A DNA stretch of 64,000 bases from DATLFA01 sp039915945 (GCA_039915945.1 JBDSMH010000102.1:1-64000); one strand, 5' to 3'. Shown: positions 28,236-36,929, counted from the first letter of the stretch. Notes: generated by a model from the sequence alone, not told the origin. Numbers and translations are program-made.

Positions 28236-29717
28236 TCAGCCGTCGAAGTTGCGGGCGCGTTCGTAGACGGCGACCGCCGCGCGCGTGGTGCTGTCACGCG
28301 GGCGTTGCGTGTCGATCGTCGTTGACTCGGGCCAATCGTCGACGTGCGCACGGAGGTGGGCCGCGATCTCGGGCGTCGCGTCTGACGGGTCGGAAGTCTG
28401 CAACCGCGCCGCAATCCGTTGCGCGGCGATCTCGGGGGCCACGTCGCAGCGCAACTCGACGACACGCGCGCCGACCTCGTCGCCCATCCTCCGTGCCGCA
28501 CTCCGATCCTCGGCTCGCGTCCACGATGCATCGAGTATCACGGACTCGCCGAGCACGAGAATGCCCCGGCCGTGCCGGATCAGCTCCTCATAGGTCTGCG
28601 CACTGATCGCCGGGGTGTAGATACCTTGTCCCGGCGAAGCAAACGCGTGCTGGTCGTGGGCAATCCCGAGAAGATCCTTGCGGACTTCGTCGGACGACAA
28701 GACGAGGAGCCCGAGGGCGTCCGCCAGATCGTTGGCGAGCGTGGTCTTGCCCGTGCCCGGGCTGCCGCCGACGAGTAGCAACACCGGCACGGCCTCGCGA
28801 AGGTGATGCTCACACTGTCGCAAGAGGTTTTGTGCGGAAGTGAGCGCCGCGTTGTCACCTTGCGCGGCCCGCAAAAGGTTGACCTTGGCCCGCACGAGTG
28901 CCCGGTACGCCACGTAGAAATGAGCGAGCGACCGAGGGTGCTGCTCGTTACTGAACTCGTGGTAGCACTCGAGCAAGTGGTCGGCCATAGCTGGCGCGCC
29001 GAGGCGCTCGATATCCATTGCCAAGAACGCGACGTCGAGCAGGACGTCGCCACAGCGCAATCGCTCGTCGAAGGCCAGGCAGTCCAATATACGAGGACCG
29101 TCATCCATCATGAAGATGTCATCGGCCAGCAGATCGCCATGTCCGTCACGGGCAAAACCGTCACGCTCACGATTGTTGAACAACGCACCGCGCCCGTCGA
29201 GGTAGCGGTGCGCCATCTCACCGATGCGGTCGAGTTGCGCGTTGTCGACGAGGTCGCCGTCGAGCAGTTGCATCTCGTCGATACTTGCCGTCCAGAGGCC
29301 ACCGACGCCGGCGATGCTCGCCATCTCCGCGGCGAGGCTCGTCACCTGTTGGCGCGCGTGAAAGGAAGCCACGGTACGCGCGACCTCACGTACGGCATCG
29401 GGGAATTCGTCCGACCCGACGAGCGCGCTCAGGCGTCGCGTGGCGGGCAAGCGGCGCATGACGAGGAAATAATCGGTAACTACGTCGTCCTCGACAACTC
29501 GGCCGATCCCTAGGTACACGTCGGGTGCGATACGGCGATTGAGGAAGAGTTCGGCCTCGCACGCCTGGCGTCGCTTGTCGACCGTCGACTGGTCGAGGAA
29601 TGCCATGGCGAGTGGCTTCATGAACTTGAAGGCGCGATCGCCCACGAACACGACCGTCGAGATATGCGTCTCGAAGACTGCAGGGGGATGCGAAACAACC
29701 GGGCCGGTCACTTCCAC
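28236..29717 (-). CDS. Bifunctional phosphotransferase/AAA ATPase, Rv2004c-like
   Basis: 493 residues. The first 330 resemble an aminoglycoside phosphotransferase-like kinase (HGDLLADDIFMMDDGPRILD carries the catalytic loop), and the rest is a P-loop kinase domain with GGSPGTGKTTLANDLAD and later VILDASWT. In M. tuberculosis the same fusion, Rv2004c, belongs to the DosR regulon; its substrate is not settled. GTG 29717 begins translation. A degenerate DosR-like box lies 30 bases upstream at 29747-29763, shared with the divergent GerMN gene. Confidence 0.85.
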   Translation of the reverse strand: MEVTGPVVSHPPAVFETHISTVVFVGDRAFKFMKPLAMAFLDQSTVDKRRQACEAELFLNRRIAPDVYLGIGRVVEDDVVTDYFLVMRRLPATRRLSALVGSDEFPDAVREVARTVASFHARQQVTSLAAEMASIAGVGGLWTASIDEMQLLDGDLVDNAQLDRIGEMAHRYLDGRGALFNNRERDGFARDGHGDLLADDIFMMDDGPRILDCLAFDERLRCGDVLLDVAFLAMDIERLGAPAMADHLLECYHEFSNEQHPRSLAHFYVAYRALVRAKVNLLRAAQGDNAALTSAQNLLRQCEHHLREAVPVLLLVGGSPGTGKTTLANDLADALGLLVLSSDEVRKDLLGIAHDQHAFASPGQGIYTPAISAQTYEELIRHGRGILVLGESVILDASWTRAEDRSAARRMGDEVGARVVELRCDVAPEIAAQRIAARLQTSDPSDATPEIAAHLRAHVDDWPESTTIDTQRPRDSTTRAAVAVYERARNFDG

Positions 29718-29746
29718 AGTGGATCACCTCCACCTAGAGCCTTGCA

Positions 29747-29763
29747 GAGACCTAAGTCCTTAG
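29747..29763. promoter_or_regulatory. Degenerate DosR/DevR-like box
   Basis: GAGACCTAAGTCCTTAG matches 13 of 17 positions of the perfect box at 36930 (GGGACCTTGGTCCCTAG) and keeps the GAC-N4-GTCC core. It sits between the Rv2004c-like gene and the GerMN gene. Confidence 0.5.
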
Positions 29764-29847
29764 GTCATCGCCGAGGTCGGGGCCTTCGACCCGCTACAGA
29801 CCGCCGCCAGTTTCCTAATGTGGAATCAGATCGGAACGGGGAACGCC

Positions 29848-30705
29848 ATGACGTCAAGGGTCCGGCGGTGTGGGTTGATCACCGCCGCGGTGATGATCGT
29901 CGTCGGTTGCGGCGACTCCGACTCATCGAGCGCGCCCGCGACGGTGTCGCCGACCACTCCTACGTCATCATCGTCCAGCGCGACGATCTCACCTGCGCCG
30001 ATCGAGCGGGTTGTCGTTGCGACATACTTCAGCCGCGACGGCATTTTGGTCGCGGGTAGCCGCGCCGTCGCCAAGAACGACTCCGCCCGCGGCGCGGTTG
30101 CCGCAGTGATCGACGGTCCGAATGTCGACGAGGTCGCCTCGCGCTACTCGAGCGCCGTACCGAGTGGGACCGCACTACGCAATGTCACCATCGACCAACG
30201 CAAAGCCACCGTGGACGTGTCGGCCGCCTTCACCACCGGCGGAGGGAGTCTGTCGATGCGACTTCGGGTCGCGCAGATCGTCTACACAGTCACCAGACTC
30301 GGCGTCGCCGACTCGGTGCGCTTTCTCATCGACGGCAACGCGGTCGAATCCATCGGAGGCGAGGGCTTCATCGTGACAAATGTGCGCCAGGCCGAGTTCG
30401 ACGACCTCCTCCCCCCGATCATCACCGAATTCCCTACCCCGGGCGCGACCGTAGCTCCGAGTTTTGTGTTCAAAGGTCTCGCGAACGTGTTCGAAGGCAC
30501 CGTCAACTTCGAACTGCTCGACCCCAACGGCGCGGTCATCGCACGGGGTTTCGGCACCGGGATGATGGGCGCGTGGGGCCAATTCCAAGCGCCGGTCATG
30601 TTTCCGACTCGCCCGGCCGGACCACTCGTGCTCGCCGTCTATACGGTGTCGCCCAAAGATGGCAGCAGGCAGAACGAGACTCGCCTTCCCGTGCGGCTGG
30701 CGTGA
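29848..30705 (+). CDS. GerMN/Gmad2-domain lipoprotein
   Basis: 285 residues. An Arg-rich start and a hydrophobic stretch end in a VVGCGDS lipobox, followed by a Ser/Thr/Pro linker. Residues about 65-175 match GerMN (VVVATYFSRDGILV, AAVIDGP, TVDVSAAFTTGGGS, RVAQIVYTVT), and residues 195-285 match the Gmad2 immunoglobulin-like domain (PGATVAPSFVFKGLANVFEG). The pair occurs in envelope lipoproteins of non-sporulating actinobacteria; its role is unclear. ATG 29848 is chosen since it puts the signal at the N-terminus. Confidence 0.8.
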   Translation: MTSRVRRCGLITAAVMIVVGCGDSDSSSAPATVSPTTPTSSSSSATISPAPIERVVVATYFSRDGILVAGSRAVAKNDSARGAVAAVIDGPNVDEVASRYSSAVPSGTALRNVTIDQRKATVDVSAAFTTGGGSLSMRLRVAQIVYTVTRLGVADSVRFLIDGNAVESIGGEGFIVTNVRQAEFDDLLPPIITEFPTPGATVAPSFVFKGLANVFEGTVNFELLDPNGAVIARGFGTGMMGAWGQFQAPVMFPTRPAGPLVLAVYTVSPKDGSRQNETRLPVRLA

Positions 30706-30814
30706 TGGCGCGTCGGCCGAAACAAGTGGTGCGGTAGGGTCATCGCCACGCATTGTGCGCGCCAGGCACAAAGCCGACAATCGTCGTCGCTCACCCGAAC
30801 GCTGGAGCAGATTG

Positions 30815-31525
30815 ATGGAACGCGACCCCGCCGACGGCGAGCAACGCGATGCCGGTCCGACCGACACCAAGAAGCGCGTATTTCTCGTTGATGACCACGA
30901 GGTCGTGCGACGAGGTGTCGCCGACATGCTCGAGTCGACCGGTGAGTTCGTCGTTGTCGGCGAGGCCGGCACGGTAGCTCAGGCACTCAATCGCCTCCAA
31001 GGACTCGATGTCGATGTCGCCGTGCTCGATATTCGCCTGCCCGACGGCAACGGCATCGAACTGTGTCGGGAGATCCGTTCGTTGCATCCGCAGATCGGCT
31101 GTCTCATGTTGACGTCGTTCTCCCACGACGAGGCCCTTGTCGACGCGGCGATGGCCGGCGCCCACGGCTACGCCCTCAAACAGATTCGCGGCAACGAGAT
31201 CATCGATGCGGTCCGCACCGTGGCCGGAGGAGGTTCCACCCTCGACCCGGCAACAACGCGTCGTGCCCTCGAGCGCATGCAGCGCGGTACCGAAGAGCAG
31301 CAACAGTTGGCACAACTCAGCGAACAAGAGCGACGTATCTTCGAGCACATCGGCGAGGGCCTCTCCAATCGTCAAATTGCCGACAAGATGTTCCTCGCCG
31401 AAAAGACGGTGAAGAACTACGTGTCCAATCTGCTGGCAAAACTGGGCATGAGCCGCCGTACCGAGGCTGCGGCCCTGGCCGCGCGTATCGACGAGCGCAG
31501 CCAGCGCAAGCTCTACGACCTGTGA
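30815..31525 (+). CDS. devR: DevR/DosR-like response regulator (NarL/LuxR family)
   Basis: 236 residues. The receiver domain has RVFLVDDHEVVRRG and the phosphoacceptor Asp72 in VLDIRLPDG; the LuxR-type HTH (168-225) reads LSNRQIADKMFLAEKTVKNY, nearly the mycobacterial DosR recognition region, with K197, K200 and N201 at the DNA-contact positions. ATG 30815 follows a GGAG. Three strong GGAC-N4-GTCC boxes within 6 kb are the likely targets. A linker of about 25 residues between the domains is as in DosR. It would turn on dormancy/hypoxia genes when phosphorylated by the kinase at 27046. Confidence 0.88.
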   Translation: MERDPADGEQRDAGPTDTKKRVFLVDDHEVVRRGVADMLESTGEFVVVGEAGTVAQALNRLQGLDVDVAVLDIRLPDGNGIELCREIRSLHPQIGCLMLTSFSHDEALVDAAMAGAHGYALKQIRGNEIIDAVRTVAGGGSTLDPATTRRALERMQRGTEEQQQLAQLSEQERRIFEHIGEGLSNRQIADKMFLAEKTVKNYVSNLLAKLGMSRRTEAAALAARIDERSQRKLYDL

Positions 31526-31535
31526 GCGCGTAACC

Positions 31536-31552
31536 GGGACCGAAGTCCCTAG
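31536..31552 (+). promoter_or_regulatory. DosR/DevR box
   Basis: GGGACCGAAGTCCCTAG has the perfect GGGAC-N4-GTCCC palindrome. It ends 32 bases before ATG 31585; GATACT at 31573-31578 is placed as a -10 element, so the box would cover about -49 to -33 of a leaderless transcript. Confidence 0.78.
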
Positions 31553-31584
31553 TGGCAGTCGCAAGCGCCGCCGATACTGCTGGT

Positions 31585-32013
31585 ATGCAACACCACGCCG
31601 ACAGAGCGGCGCCGGGAAATGGCCTCTCGAGCCTCGACGAACGAGGATGTCTCGCGCTCCTCGAGTCCGCGTGCCTCGGCCACCTCGGTCTGACGTCGGG
31701 TGCCCTGCCGGTTGTCACGCCAATTCTCTATCGACTTGTGGGCCGATCAGTCGTCTTCGCGACGGAGGACGGCGCAAAGCTGAAGTCGGCGCGAAGAAAC
31801 GCGGTTGCCTGCGTCGAGATCGCCGGCACCGAGGCGGCAACGGGCATGGATTGGACCGTGCTCGCGACAGGGCGCCTACGCGAGATCACCGACCCGTCTT
31901 CGGTCCCCCCGCACGACGGCGTGTCGTTGCGGGCATGGGGCCTATCGACGGCCGAGCATCTTTGCGCCCTCGACATCGAGCTGCTGAGCGGCGCGAGTTC
32001 GAAGGGTCGCTGA
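31585..32013 (+). CDS. Pyridoxamine 5'-phosphate oxidase-like protein (DosR-regulon type)
   Basis: 142 residues with the FMN-binding split-barrel pattern: CLALLESACLGHLGLTSGALP, VVTPILYRLVGRSVVFATEDGAKL and VACVEIAG. Such proteins bind FMN or F420 and reduce small molecules; several are DosR-controlled in mycobacteria. ATG 31585 is preferred over GTG 31552, because the latter lies in the DosR box and a -10 element precedes 31585 by six bases, suggesting a leaderless mRNA. Convergent overlap of 72 bases with the next gene. Confidence 0.8.
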   Translation: MQHHADRAAPGNGLSSLDERGCLALLESACLGHLGLTSGALPVVTPILYRLVGRSVVFATEDGAKLKSARRNAVACVEIAGTEAATGMDWTVLATGRLREITDPSSVPPHDGVSLRAWGLSTAEHLCALDIELLSGASSKGR

Positions 32014-32682
32014 GATCGGCACCGAGCCGGGCGGGGCACACCTGACCGCGGGTGCAAACACGAATCGCACATCGTTGCGTCGGTTGGTGAAACGAAACCA
32101 CCCGATGGCAACGAGCACGGTCAACGTCGTCAAGCTCGGGCCGAGAAACGACTTGACCACGACAAAGGTCGTCACGGGCTGAGTGAGCAGCAGCCAGACA
32201 GTGATCAACGCGTTCATCATGCTCGTGACCGACCACAACAAGCTCAGTCGAACGAAGAATTTACGCAATCGCGGATGGTGCGCAGTTGGTTCGTCGAACG
32301 GGCAGAAATCACGCGCAAGCTTTTCTGCCAGCGGACGACCGAGCCCGACGGACACCAAGAAGGCTGCGCCGACGAGCGCGGTCGAGGCCGTCGGTTGCAG
32401 GAAGTAGACCACCATGTTGCCCGTCGCCAGCGCCGCGATCGTGCGCGCCGCCAGGCCCACCGCCGTGAGTATCACGAGACCGGGCACCCGCCGTCCGGTA
32501 GTGAGGCGAAATGTGATGCACGACACAGACCACGCCAGCGCAGCGACGACGGCCGCCGTACTGCCGGCGAACTTCAGGAAGGACAGAAAGACGACCAACG
32601 GGATCAGCTTGCCCTCGACGAGATTGTGCCCCGCCCGTTTGGCGACGGCGCGTAGGTTGGGAATGACGAGGACTTCGCTCAC
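31942..32682 (-). CDS. VC0807-like membrane protein
   Basis: 246 residues with about five to six hydrophobic helices. TGRRVPGLVILTAVGLAART, VVYFLQPTASTALVGAAFLVSV and GRPLAEKLARDFCPFDEP are the conserved parts of the VC0807 family of unknown function. The C-terminal 30 residues beyond FTNRRNDVRF are hydrophilic and lie over the end of the PNPOx-like gene. No known pathway. Confidence 0.75.
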   Translation of the reverse strand: MSEVLVIPNLRAVAKRAGHNLVEGKLIPLVVFLSFLKFAGSTAAVVAALAWSVSCITFRLTTGRRVPGLVILTAVGLAARTIAALATGNMVVYFLQPTASTALVGAAFLVSVGLGRPLAEKLARDFCPFDEPTAHHPRLRKFFVRLSLLWSVTSMMNALITVWLLLTQPVTTFVVVKSFLGPSLTTLTVLVAIGWFRFTNRRNDVRFVFAPAVRCAPPGSVPISATLRTRAAQQLDVEGAKMLGRR

Positions 32683-32775
32683 GGGACTTCATCGACGCCC
32701 GAGTTGGCGCTCTTGAGGACTGGGCCTGCGTTAGCTGCCGCCCGGCAAGTGGCGCTGTCTGGCCGACCGTCTCGG

Positions 32776-33465
32776 TCAGTTCGTGCGCCTCGACGGCGCC
32801 GCAACGTGACCCGCGAGCGTGACGGCCAACCCGGCGAGCACGAACAGGCTGCCGAACACCAACAGCCGCGCGGAGTTCGTTCCGCTGAATGCGAGCTGCG
32901 GCTGGACAACCCGTTCGAGTTGCTCACCCAGCACTGCCGTCGGCCCTGTCGTCGAGACTTCGACGACCTGTTGCGGCGCAGTGGTGCTACTCGTCGACGT
33001 AACCGTGGTCGTGGAGGTCGACGTAACCGTGGTCGTGGACGTCGACGTGGTCGAGACTGCAGTAGTCGTCGTGCCTTCGCCTTTGGTCGCGTAGCAGAAC
33101 GTCAGCCATTCGATCGGGGTGGTGCCATCGGCTGATCGCAGCGCGGTCCCGCCGGTCGTCTCGTGATCGTAGAGATACACGTTGTCGGCAGTCACGCCCG
33201 CTCTGACGTAGACCGCGGCGATCGCGGGGTTCGCCGTGAAGTCGATCGATCCCACATTGGTGATGCTCAACTCTTGCTCGCCGTCGGCCACAGTGGCCCC
33301 CGAGAGCACGACCGTCAGCACACCGTCGTTGTACGGCTGCCCCGCGCCCGTGATCATGTCGATGTCGGCGAAGGCCAATTCGACGCGGAACTGCTTCGAC
33401 GCCCATGACGCACATCCTCGGTTGGTCCGCCCAACGCACTCGGCAAGTCCACAACACCGTCGCAC
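32776..33465 (-). CDS. Surface protein with Thr/Ser-rich stalk and LAFSG C-terminal signal
   Basis: 229 residues at most. The C-terminus has QLAFSGTNSARLLVFGSLFV and then a hydrophobic helix and SRRTN, a pattern like LPXTG-type sorting signals. Before it lies a stalk of Thr, Ser and Val repeats encoded by a 24-bp tandem repeat. The N-terminal 110 residues (VELAFADIDM, VLSGATVADGEQELSI) look like a beta-rich extracellular domain. No signal peptide is present in this frame, so either the true start is upstream and frameshifted or the gene is truncated. Confidence 0.55.
   Translation of the reverse strand: MRRCCGLAECVGRTNRGCASWASKQFRVELAFADIDMITGAGQPYNDGVLTVVLSGATVADGEQELSITNVGSIDFTANPAIAAVYVRAGVTADNVYLYDHETTGGTALRSADGTTPIEWLTFCYATKGEGTTTTAVSTTSTSTTTVTSTSTTTVTSTSSTTAPQQVVEVSTTGPTAVLGEQLERVVQPQLAFSGTNSARLLVFGSLFVLAGLAVTLAGHVAAPSRRTN
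32993..33055. repeat. 24-bp tandem repeat in the surface-protein stalk
   Basis: GTCGACGTAACCGTGGTCGT with GGAG, then the same with GGAC, then a 15-base partial copy beginning GTCGACGTGGTC. On the minus strand it codes for the TSTSTTTV repeat of the stalk. Such repeats change copy number easily. Confidence 0.8.
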
Positions 33466-33545
33466 GATGACGCAAAAGTCAACAAAGGCGTGGGTCCGAG
33501 AGCACCGCGGACGCCGCCGCCTTCGGCCATGACGTTCGAGCGTCT

Positions 33546-33959
33546 CTACTGCGACGACTCGGCGAATCCTGCGGGGATGATCACCACCGGTCGATTGCAG
33601 CGTTGTGCCACTTGCGTGCTCGTGCTGCCGAGCAGCAACTCCGGATAGCCGCCGAGACCTCGGCTGCCCACGACGACGAGTCCTGCGTCGAACTCTTCGG
33701 CAGCACTGAGAAGCACGGACACCGGATTGCCGTCGCGCAACAATCGCGTCGACCTCACCGTGGGGTCATCGAGCACTGCGCACCAATCGGTGTCGAACAA
33801 GTGCCGCGTGTCGGCAGAGTTGGCGTCGTGGATCGTGTTGCCCCGCGGGACCGCCACAACCTCTGCGTCGAGAGCGCGCGCCAAGTCGGCTGCCCACGCC
33901 AATGCCGTGTGCGAGTTGTCGGATCCGTCGACGCCCACGACGATTCGTTCGATCTTCAC
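33546..33959 (-). CDS. Universal stress protein
   Basis: 137 residues: KIERIVVGVDGSDNSHTALAW at the N-terminus and GSRGLGGYPELLLGSTSTQV near the C-terminus, the GxxG-x9-G(S/T) ATP site of the UspA family. GTG 33959 overlaps the stop of the deacetylase gene (GTGA), so it is translated with it; the longer frame upstream is inside that gene. USPs are prominent DosR-regulon members in mycobacteria, consistent with the neighbourhood. Confidence 0.85.
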   Translation of the reverse strand: MKIERIVVGVDGSDNSHTALAWAADLARALDAEVVAVPRGNTIHDANSADTRHLFDTDWCAVLDDPTVRSTRLLRDGNPVSVLLSAAEEFDAGLVVVGSRGLGGYPELLLGSTSTQVAQRCNRPVVIIPAGFAESSQ

Positions 33960-34987
33960 GATTGTCCTCCAAGGCTTCGCGCGCGCAATCTCGCGGCAAC
34001 CGCAACGGCTTCTCGACCGGGTCCGCCCGACGTCATCGGCTCGGGCAACCACGATCGGCCACCGAGTGCGGCGATGGTCGCGCCCACCGATCGACCCAAG
34101 GCGCCGAGGTCATACCCGCCTTCCAAATACGCGACGACGCGCCCTGGTTGCGGGGCAAAGGAGGCGACCTTCGTGGTGAGGGCCGAGAAGTCGCCCGCGC
34201 TCCACGCGAGATCGGCGAGAGGGTCGTCGCGGTGCGCATCGAAACCCGCAGAGATGAGCACCCACGTCGGGGCAAATCGTTCGATCACCGGCGCCGCGAT
34301 TTCGTCGATCGCCGCCAACGCCGCGTCGCCGGCCGAGCCGGGGGGGAGCGGTACGTTGACGTTGAGGCCGGGGGCGTTCAATCCGCCGGTCTCGCTGGCG
34401 CGTCCCGTACCCGGGTACGCCGGCCACTGATGGGTCGACACGTACAGCACTCGTGGTTCATCCCAGAAAATCTCCTGCGTGCCATTGCCGTGGTGGACAT
34501 CCCAATCGACGATCAGCACCCGTTCGCCCAAAGCGACGAGCGCGGCGGCGCCGACGGCAACGTTGTTGAGAAGGCAAAAGCCCATCCCGCGCGAGGCAGT
34601 TGCGTGATGTCCGGGCGGGCGCACCGCGACAAACGCAGCAGTGCCGTCACCGCGCCGCAAGGCATCGATCGCCGCCAGCCCGGTGCCAGCGGAGTAGAGG
34701 GCGGTCGACCACGAGCCCTCGACAGTCGGAGTGTCGGGATCGAGATCGCCGCCACCAGCGCTGGTGAATCGTTCGAGTGCGTCCAGGTACTGACCGTCAT
34801 GCACGCGCGCCAGCTCGTCGAACGTCGCGAGGCGGCCCTCGAGCGGGACCACCGCGTCGGCCAGCCCGGCGTCGGCGATGCCACCGGCAACCGCCCCCAG
34901 ACGAGCAGAGCGCTCAGGGTGGGCACTACCGGTGTCATGCCGGTCGACGGCCGAGACTGTCCCGAAGATCACTTTGGACACGTCCAT
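33956..34987 (-). CDS. Histone deacetylase/AcuC-like metal-dependent deacylase
   Basis: 343 residues, single deacetylase domain. RPPGHHATASRGMGFCLLNN carries the paired His, DWDVHHGNGTQEIFW the zinc Asp and His, and SAGFDAHRDDPLADL the second zinc Asp. Related bacterial enzymes deacylate acetoin-pathway proteins, acetylpolyamines or acetyl-lysine. ATG 34987 is chosen; ATG 35005 (MRHSDYM) is an in-frame alternative. The next gene, a universal stress protein, overlaps its stop. A degenerate DosR-like box lies about 65 bases upstream. Confidence 0.85.
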   Translation of the reverse strand: MDVSKVIFGTVSAVDRHDTGSAHPERSARLGAVAGGIADAGLADAVVPLEGRLATFDELARVHDGQYLDALERFTSAGGGDLDPDTPTVEGSWSTALYSAGTGLAAIDALRRGDGTAAFVAVRPPGHHATASRGMGFCLLNNVAVGAAALVALGERVLIVDWDVHHGNGTQEIFWDEPRVLYVSTHQWPAYPGTGRASETGGLNAPGLNVNVPLPPGSAGDAALAAIDEIAAPVIERFAPTWVLISAGFDAHRDDPLADLAWSAGDFSALTTKVASFAPQPGRVVAYLEGGYDLGALGRSVGATIAALGGRSWLPEPMTSGGPGREAVAVAARLRARSLGGQS

Positions 34988-35053
34988 GTAGTCAGAATGC
35001 CTCATCCGGGACGTCGAGGCATCAGGCGTCAAGGGAATCGCGTCGTCTGGGCA

Positions 35054-35070
35054 ATGACCTTCGGCCCTAG
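35054..35070. promoter_or_regulatory. Very degenerate DosR-like box
   Basis: ATGACCTTCGGCCCTAG matches 13 of 17 positions of the box at 36930, including the 3' CCCTAG extension. It lies between the divergent deacetylase and CBS genes; the left half-site is poor. Confidence 0.3.
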
Positions 35071-35134
35071 GAGAGCGACCGACGACACCGCACAGTGGAG
35101 ATTGCTCGCCAGCAAGAACAAAGAAGGTGTTGCC

Positions 35135-35731
35135 ATGCGTACCGTCGACGAAGTCATGAGCGAGGTCGTAGAGACGGCGACGATCACCGACGTCGTCGGT
35201 CCGCTGCGAGATCTCATGATCGAGCGCTCCATTCATTCGGTTCCCATTCTCGATGCCGGCGGCAAGCTCGTAGGCATCGTCACGTCGTCCGATTTGGTCG
35301 AAGAATGGGCGCCGCAGATGGGCGTGCAGACGGTCATGAGCCGCAATGTCGAGACCGTTCCCCGCCACCGCTCGGTCGTGGATGCCGCACGGACGATGGT
35401 GGCGAAGCAGATCCATCATCTCGTGGTCACCGAACGCGACCGCGTCATCGGTGTGTTGAGCTCATTCGACCTTCTCAAACACCTCGCCGGGCGCGTCGAG
35501 CAGATCGATGCGCCGGCAACGTTGGGCCTGCATGCGCAGATCGGCGACATTCTCGTGGTGCGCGGCGCCCACGTCGGTGAGCGTGATCGACGGGCGGTGA
35601 TCGAGGAGATCGAGGGCGTCGACGGCAGCCCGCCGTATGTCGTTCGTTGGACCGACGATCGCGACGACCGCTCGCACTTGTACTACCCGGGTGCTGACGC
35701 CCTCATCGAAGCGCAGGCCGCAACGCCGTAG
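35135..35731 (+). CDS. CBS-pair and DUF1918 protein
   Basis: 198 residues. Two CBS motifs fill residues 1-125 (HSVPILDAGGKLVGIVTSSD and HHLVVTERDRVIGVLSSFD) and form an adenosine-ligand sensor module; residues 135-195 are a DUF1918 domain (GDILVVRG to SHLYYPGADA). In mycobacteria the two-CBS protein Hrp1 is a top DosR target, but without DUF1918. ATG 35135 follows AAGAAGG. The longer upstream frame crosses the promoter and is not used. Confidence 0.85.
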   Translation: MRTVDEVMSEVVETATITDVVGPLRDLMIERSIHSVPILDAGGKLVGIVTSSDLVEEWAPQMGVQTVMSRNVETVPRHRSVVDAARTMVAKQIHHLVVTERDRVIGVLSSFDLLKHLAGRVEQIDAPATLGLHAQIGDILVVRGAHVGERDRRAVIEEIEGVDGSPPYVVRWTDDRDDRSHLYYPGADALIEAQAATP

Positions 35732-35736
35732 CGGGT

Positions 35737-36351
35737 CTAGAGCGTCAGCGCCGACGAACGGGCAACGTCGAAACGTCGCGCGACATCGGGCCAGTTGACG
35801 AGATGCCAGATTGCCTCGACGTAGTCGGCCTTCACATTTCGGTACTGCAAGTAGTACGCGTCCTCCCACGAGTCGATGACCAACAGTGGGATGGCGGCTT
35901 GGCCGATGTTGCCTTGGTGGTCGTAGACCTGCTCGACAACGAGTCGCTGCCCGGTGGGCTCCCACGCGAGCGCACCCCAGCCGACGCCCTGCACCGAGAC
36001 AGTCGCGGCAGTGAGGTGCTGCTTGAAGCGGTCGAAGCTGTCGAAATGCTCGACGATGGCCGACGCAAGATCGCCGGTGGGTTCGCCACCACCGTCGGCC
36101 GCCAAGTTCGCCCAGAACACCGAATGCAACACGTGCCCCGAAAGATGAAACGCAAGGTTCTTCTCGAGCATCGTCAACTGCGCGAAGTCATCCGAATCAC
36201 GTGCGGCTGCCAGCGCATCGATCGCGTCGTTGGCACCTTTGACGTACGCCGCGTGGTGCTTGGCATGGTGCAGTTCGAGGACTTCCGCGCTGTACCAAGG
36301 TTCGAGCGCGGCGTAGTCCTACGGCAACTCCGGCAGTGAGTACCGAACCAT
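35737..36351 (-). pseudogene. sodA: Fe/Mn superoxide dismutase with a nonsense codon and a lost metal ligand
   Basis: ATG 36351 opens VRYSLPELP, then TAG at 36319-36321 (codon 11) where SODs have Tyr, then the frame continues as DYAALEPWYSAEVLELHHAK with the first metal His. The second His lies in GHVLHSVFW. At the last ligand pair, normally D-x-W-E-H, this protein reads DSWEDAYY, so the fourth ligand His is Asp. Either change alone would destroy enzyme activity. The other residues are well preserved, so the decay is recent. The next in-frame ATG (36177) would drop the first metal-binding helix. Confidence 0.85.
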
Positions 36352-36402
36352 CGAGTCTCCCTTGACGAGTGCTCGACGCAACCTAACGCCAAGGGGACGT
36401 TC

Positions 36403-36846
36403 CTAGAGGTAGCCCCGAATGTGGAACGCCCATTCGACATCGAGTGCCCGCAGCCGTCGCCCCGTGACCTGCACCGGCTTGATGATCAGCCACGAGTCGC
36501 GACCAGTGATCCACGGCGACGGATCGAATTGCTCTTTGATGCGTTCGACAGTGGCGTCGTCGACATGGGACAGCAGACCGCGCACCAGAACCGACCACCC
36601 CGTGCAGTGGCTCGGATCAATGCTGTCGATCTCGAACGCGCTGTTCAAACCCGCCTGATCGATGACATTGCCGGGTCGGGTGCGGATCAGGATCAATGGA
36701 CCGGTGAGGCTCTCCACGAAGCGGTAGTTGACGGGAAGCACAACCGGGAACCCATCGGCGATGACCGAGATACGACCGATCGAGTGCATGCGCAAGAGGT
36801 CCATGCACGTCTCGGCCGACAACTGGTCCAGCGCGTTGTCCGTCAT
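36403..36846 (-). CDS. Pyridoxamine 5'-phosphate oxidase-like protein
   Basis: 147 residues from ATG 36846, which follows AAGGAG; the extra residues of the longer frame are not conserved. CMDLLRMHSIGRISVIADG, FPVVLPVNYRFVES and IDQAGLNSAFEID match the flavin/F420-binding split barrel of this family. DosR-controlled homologues are known in mycobacteria. A perfect GGGAC-N4-GTCCC box at 36897-36910 lies 51 bases upstream, and a second one further on, shared with the divergent multicopper oxidase. Confidence 0.82.
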   Translation of the reverse strand: MTDNALDQLSAETCMDLLRMHSIGRISVIADGFPVVLPVNYRFVESLTGPLILIRTRPGNVIDQAGLNSAFEIDSIDPSHCTGWSVLVRGLLSHVDDATVERIKEQFDPSPWITGRDSWLIIKPVQVTGRRLRALDVEWAFHIRGYL

Positions 36847-36896
36847 TGCGACTCCTTCGTCGAACCAACGATGACGCGCATTGCCCACGCTGGGAA

Positions 36897-36910
36897 GGGA
36901 CGAAGGTCCC
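36897..36910. promoter_or_regulatory. DosR/DevR box, proximal to the PNPOx-like gene
   Basis: GGGACGAAGGTCCC is a perfect GGGAC-N4-GTCCC palindrome, 51 bases before ATG 36846 of the minus-strand gene. Confidence 0.78.
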
Positions 36911-36929
36911 TGACGGTGCGGACTGAGCC

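Noticed and set aside
36391..36407. GGGGACGTTCCTAG as a DosR box for the SOD gene
   Set aside because: It has no GTCCC arm at the right spacing; only the CCTAG end agrees.
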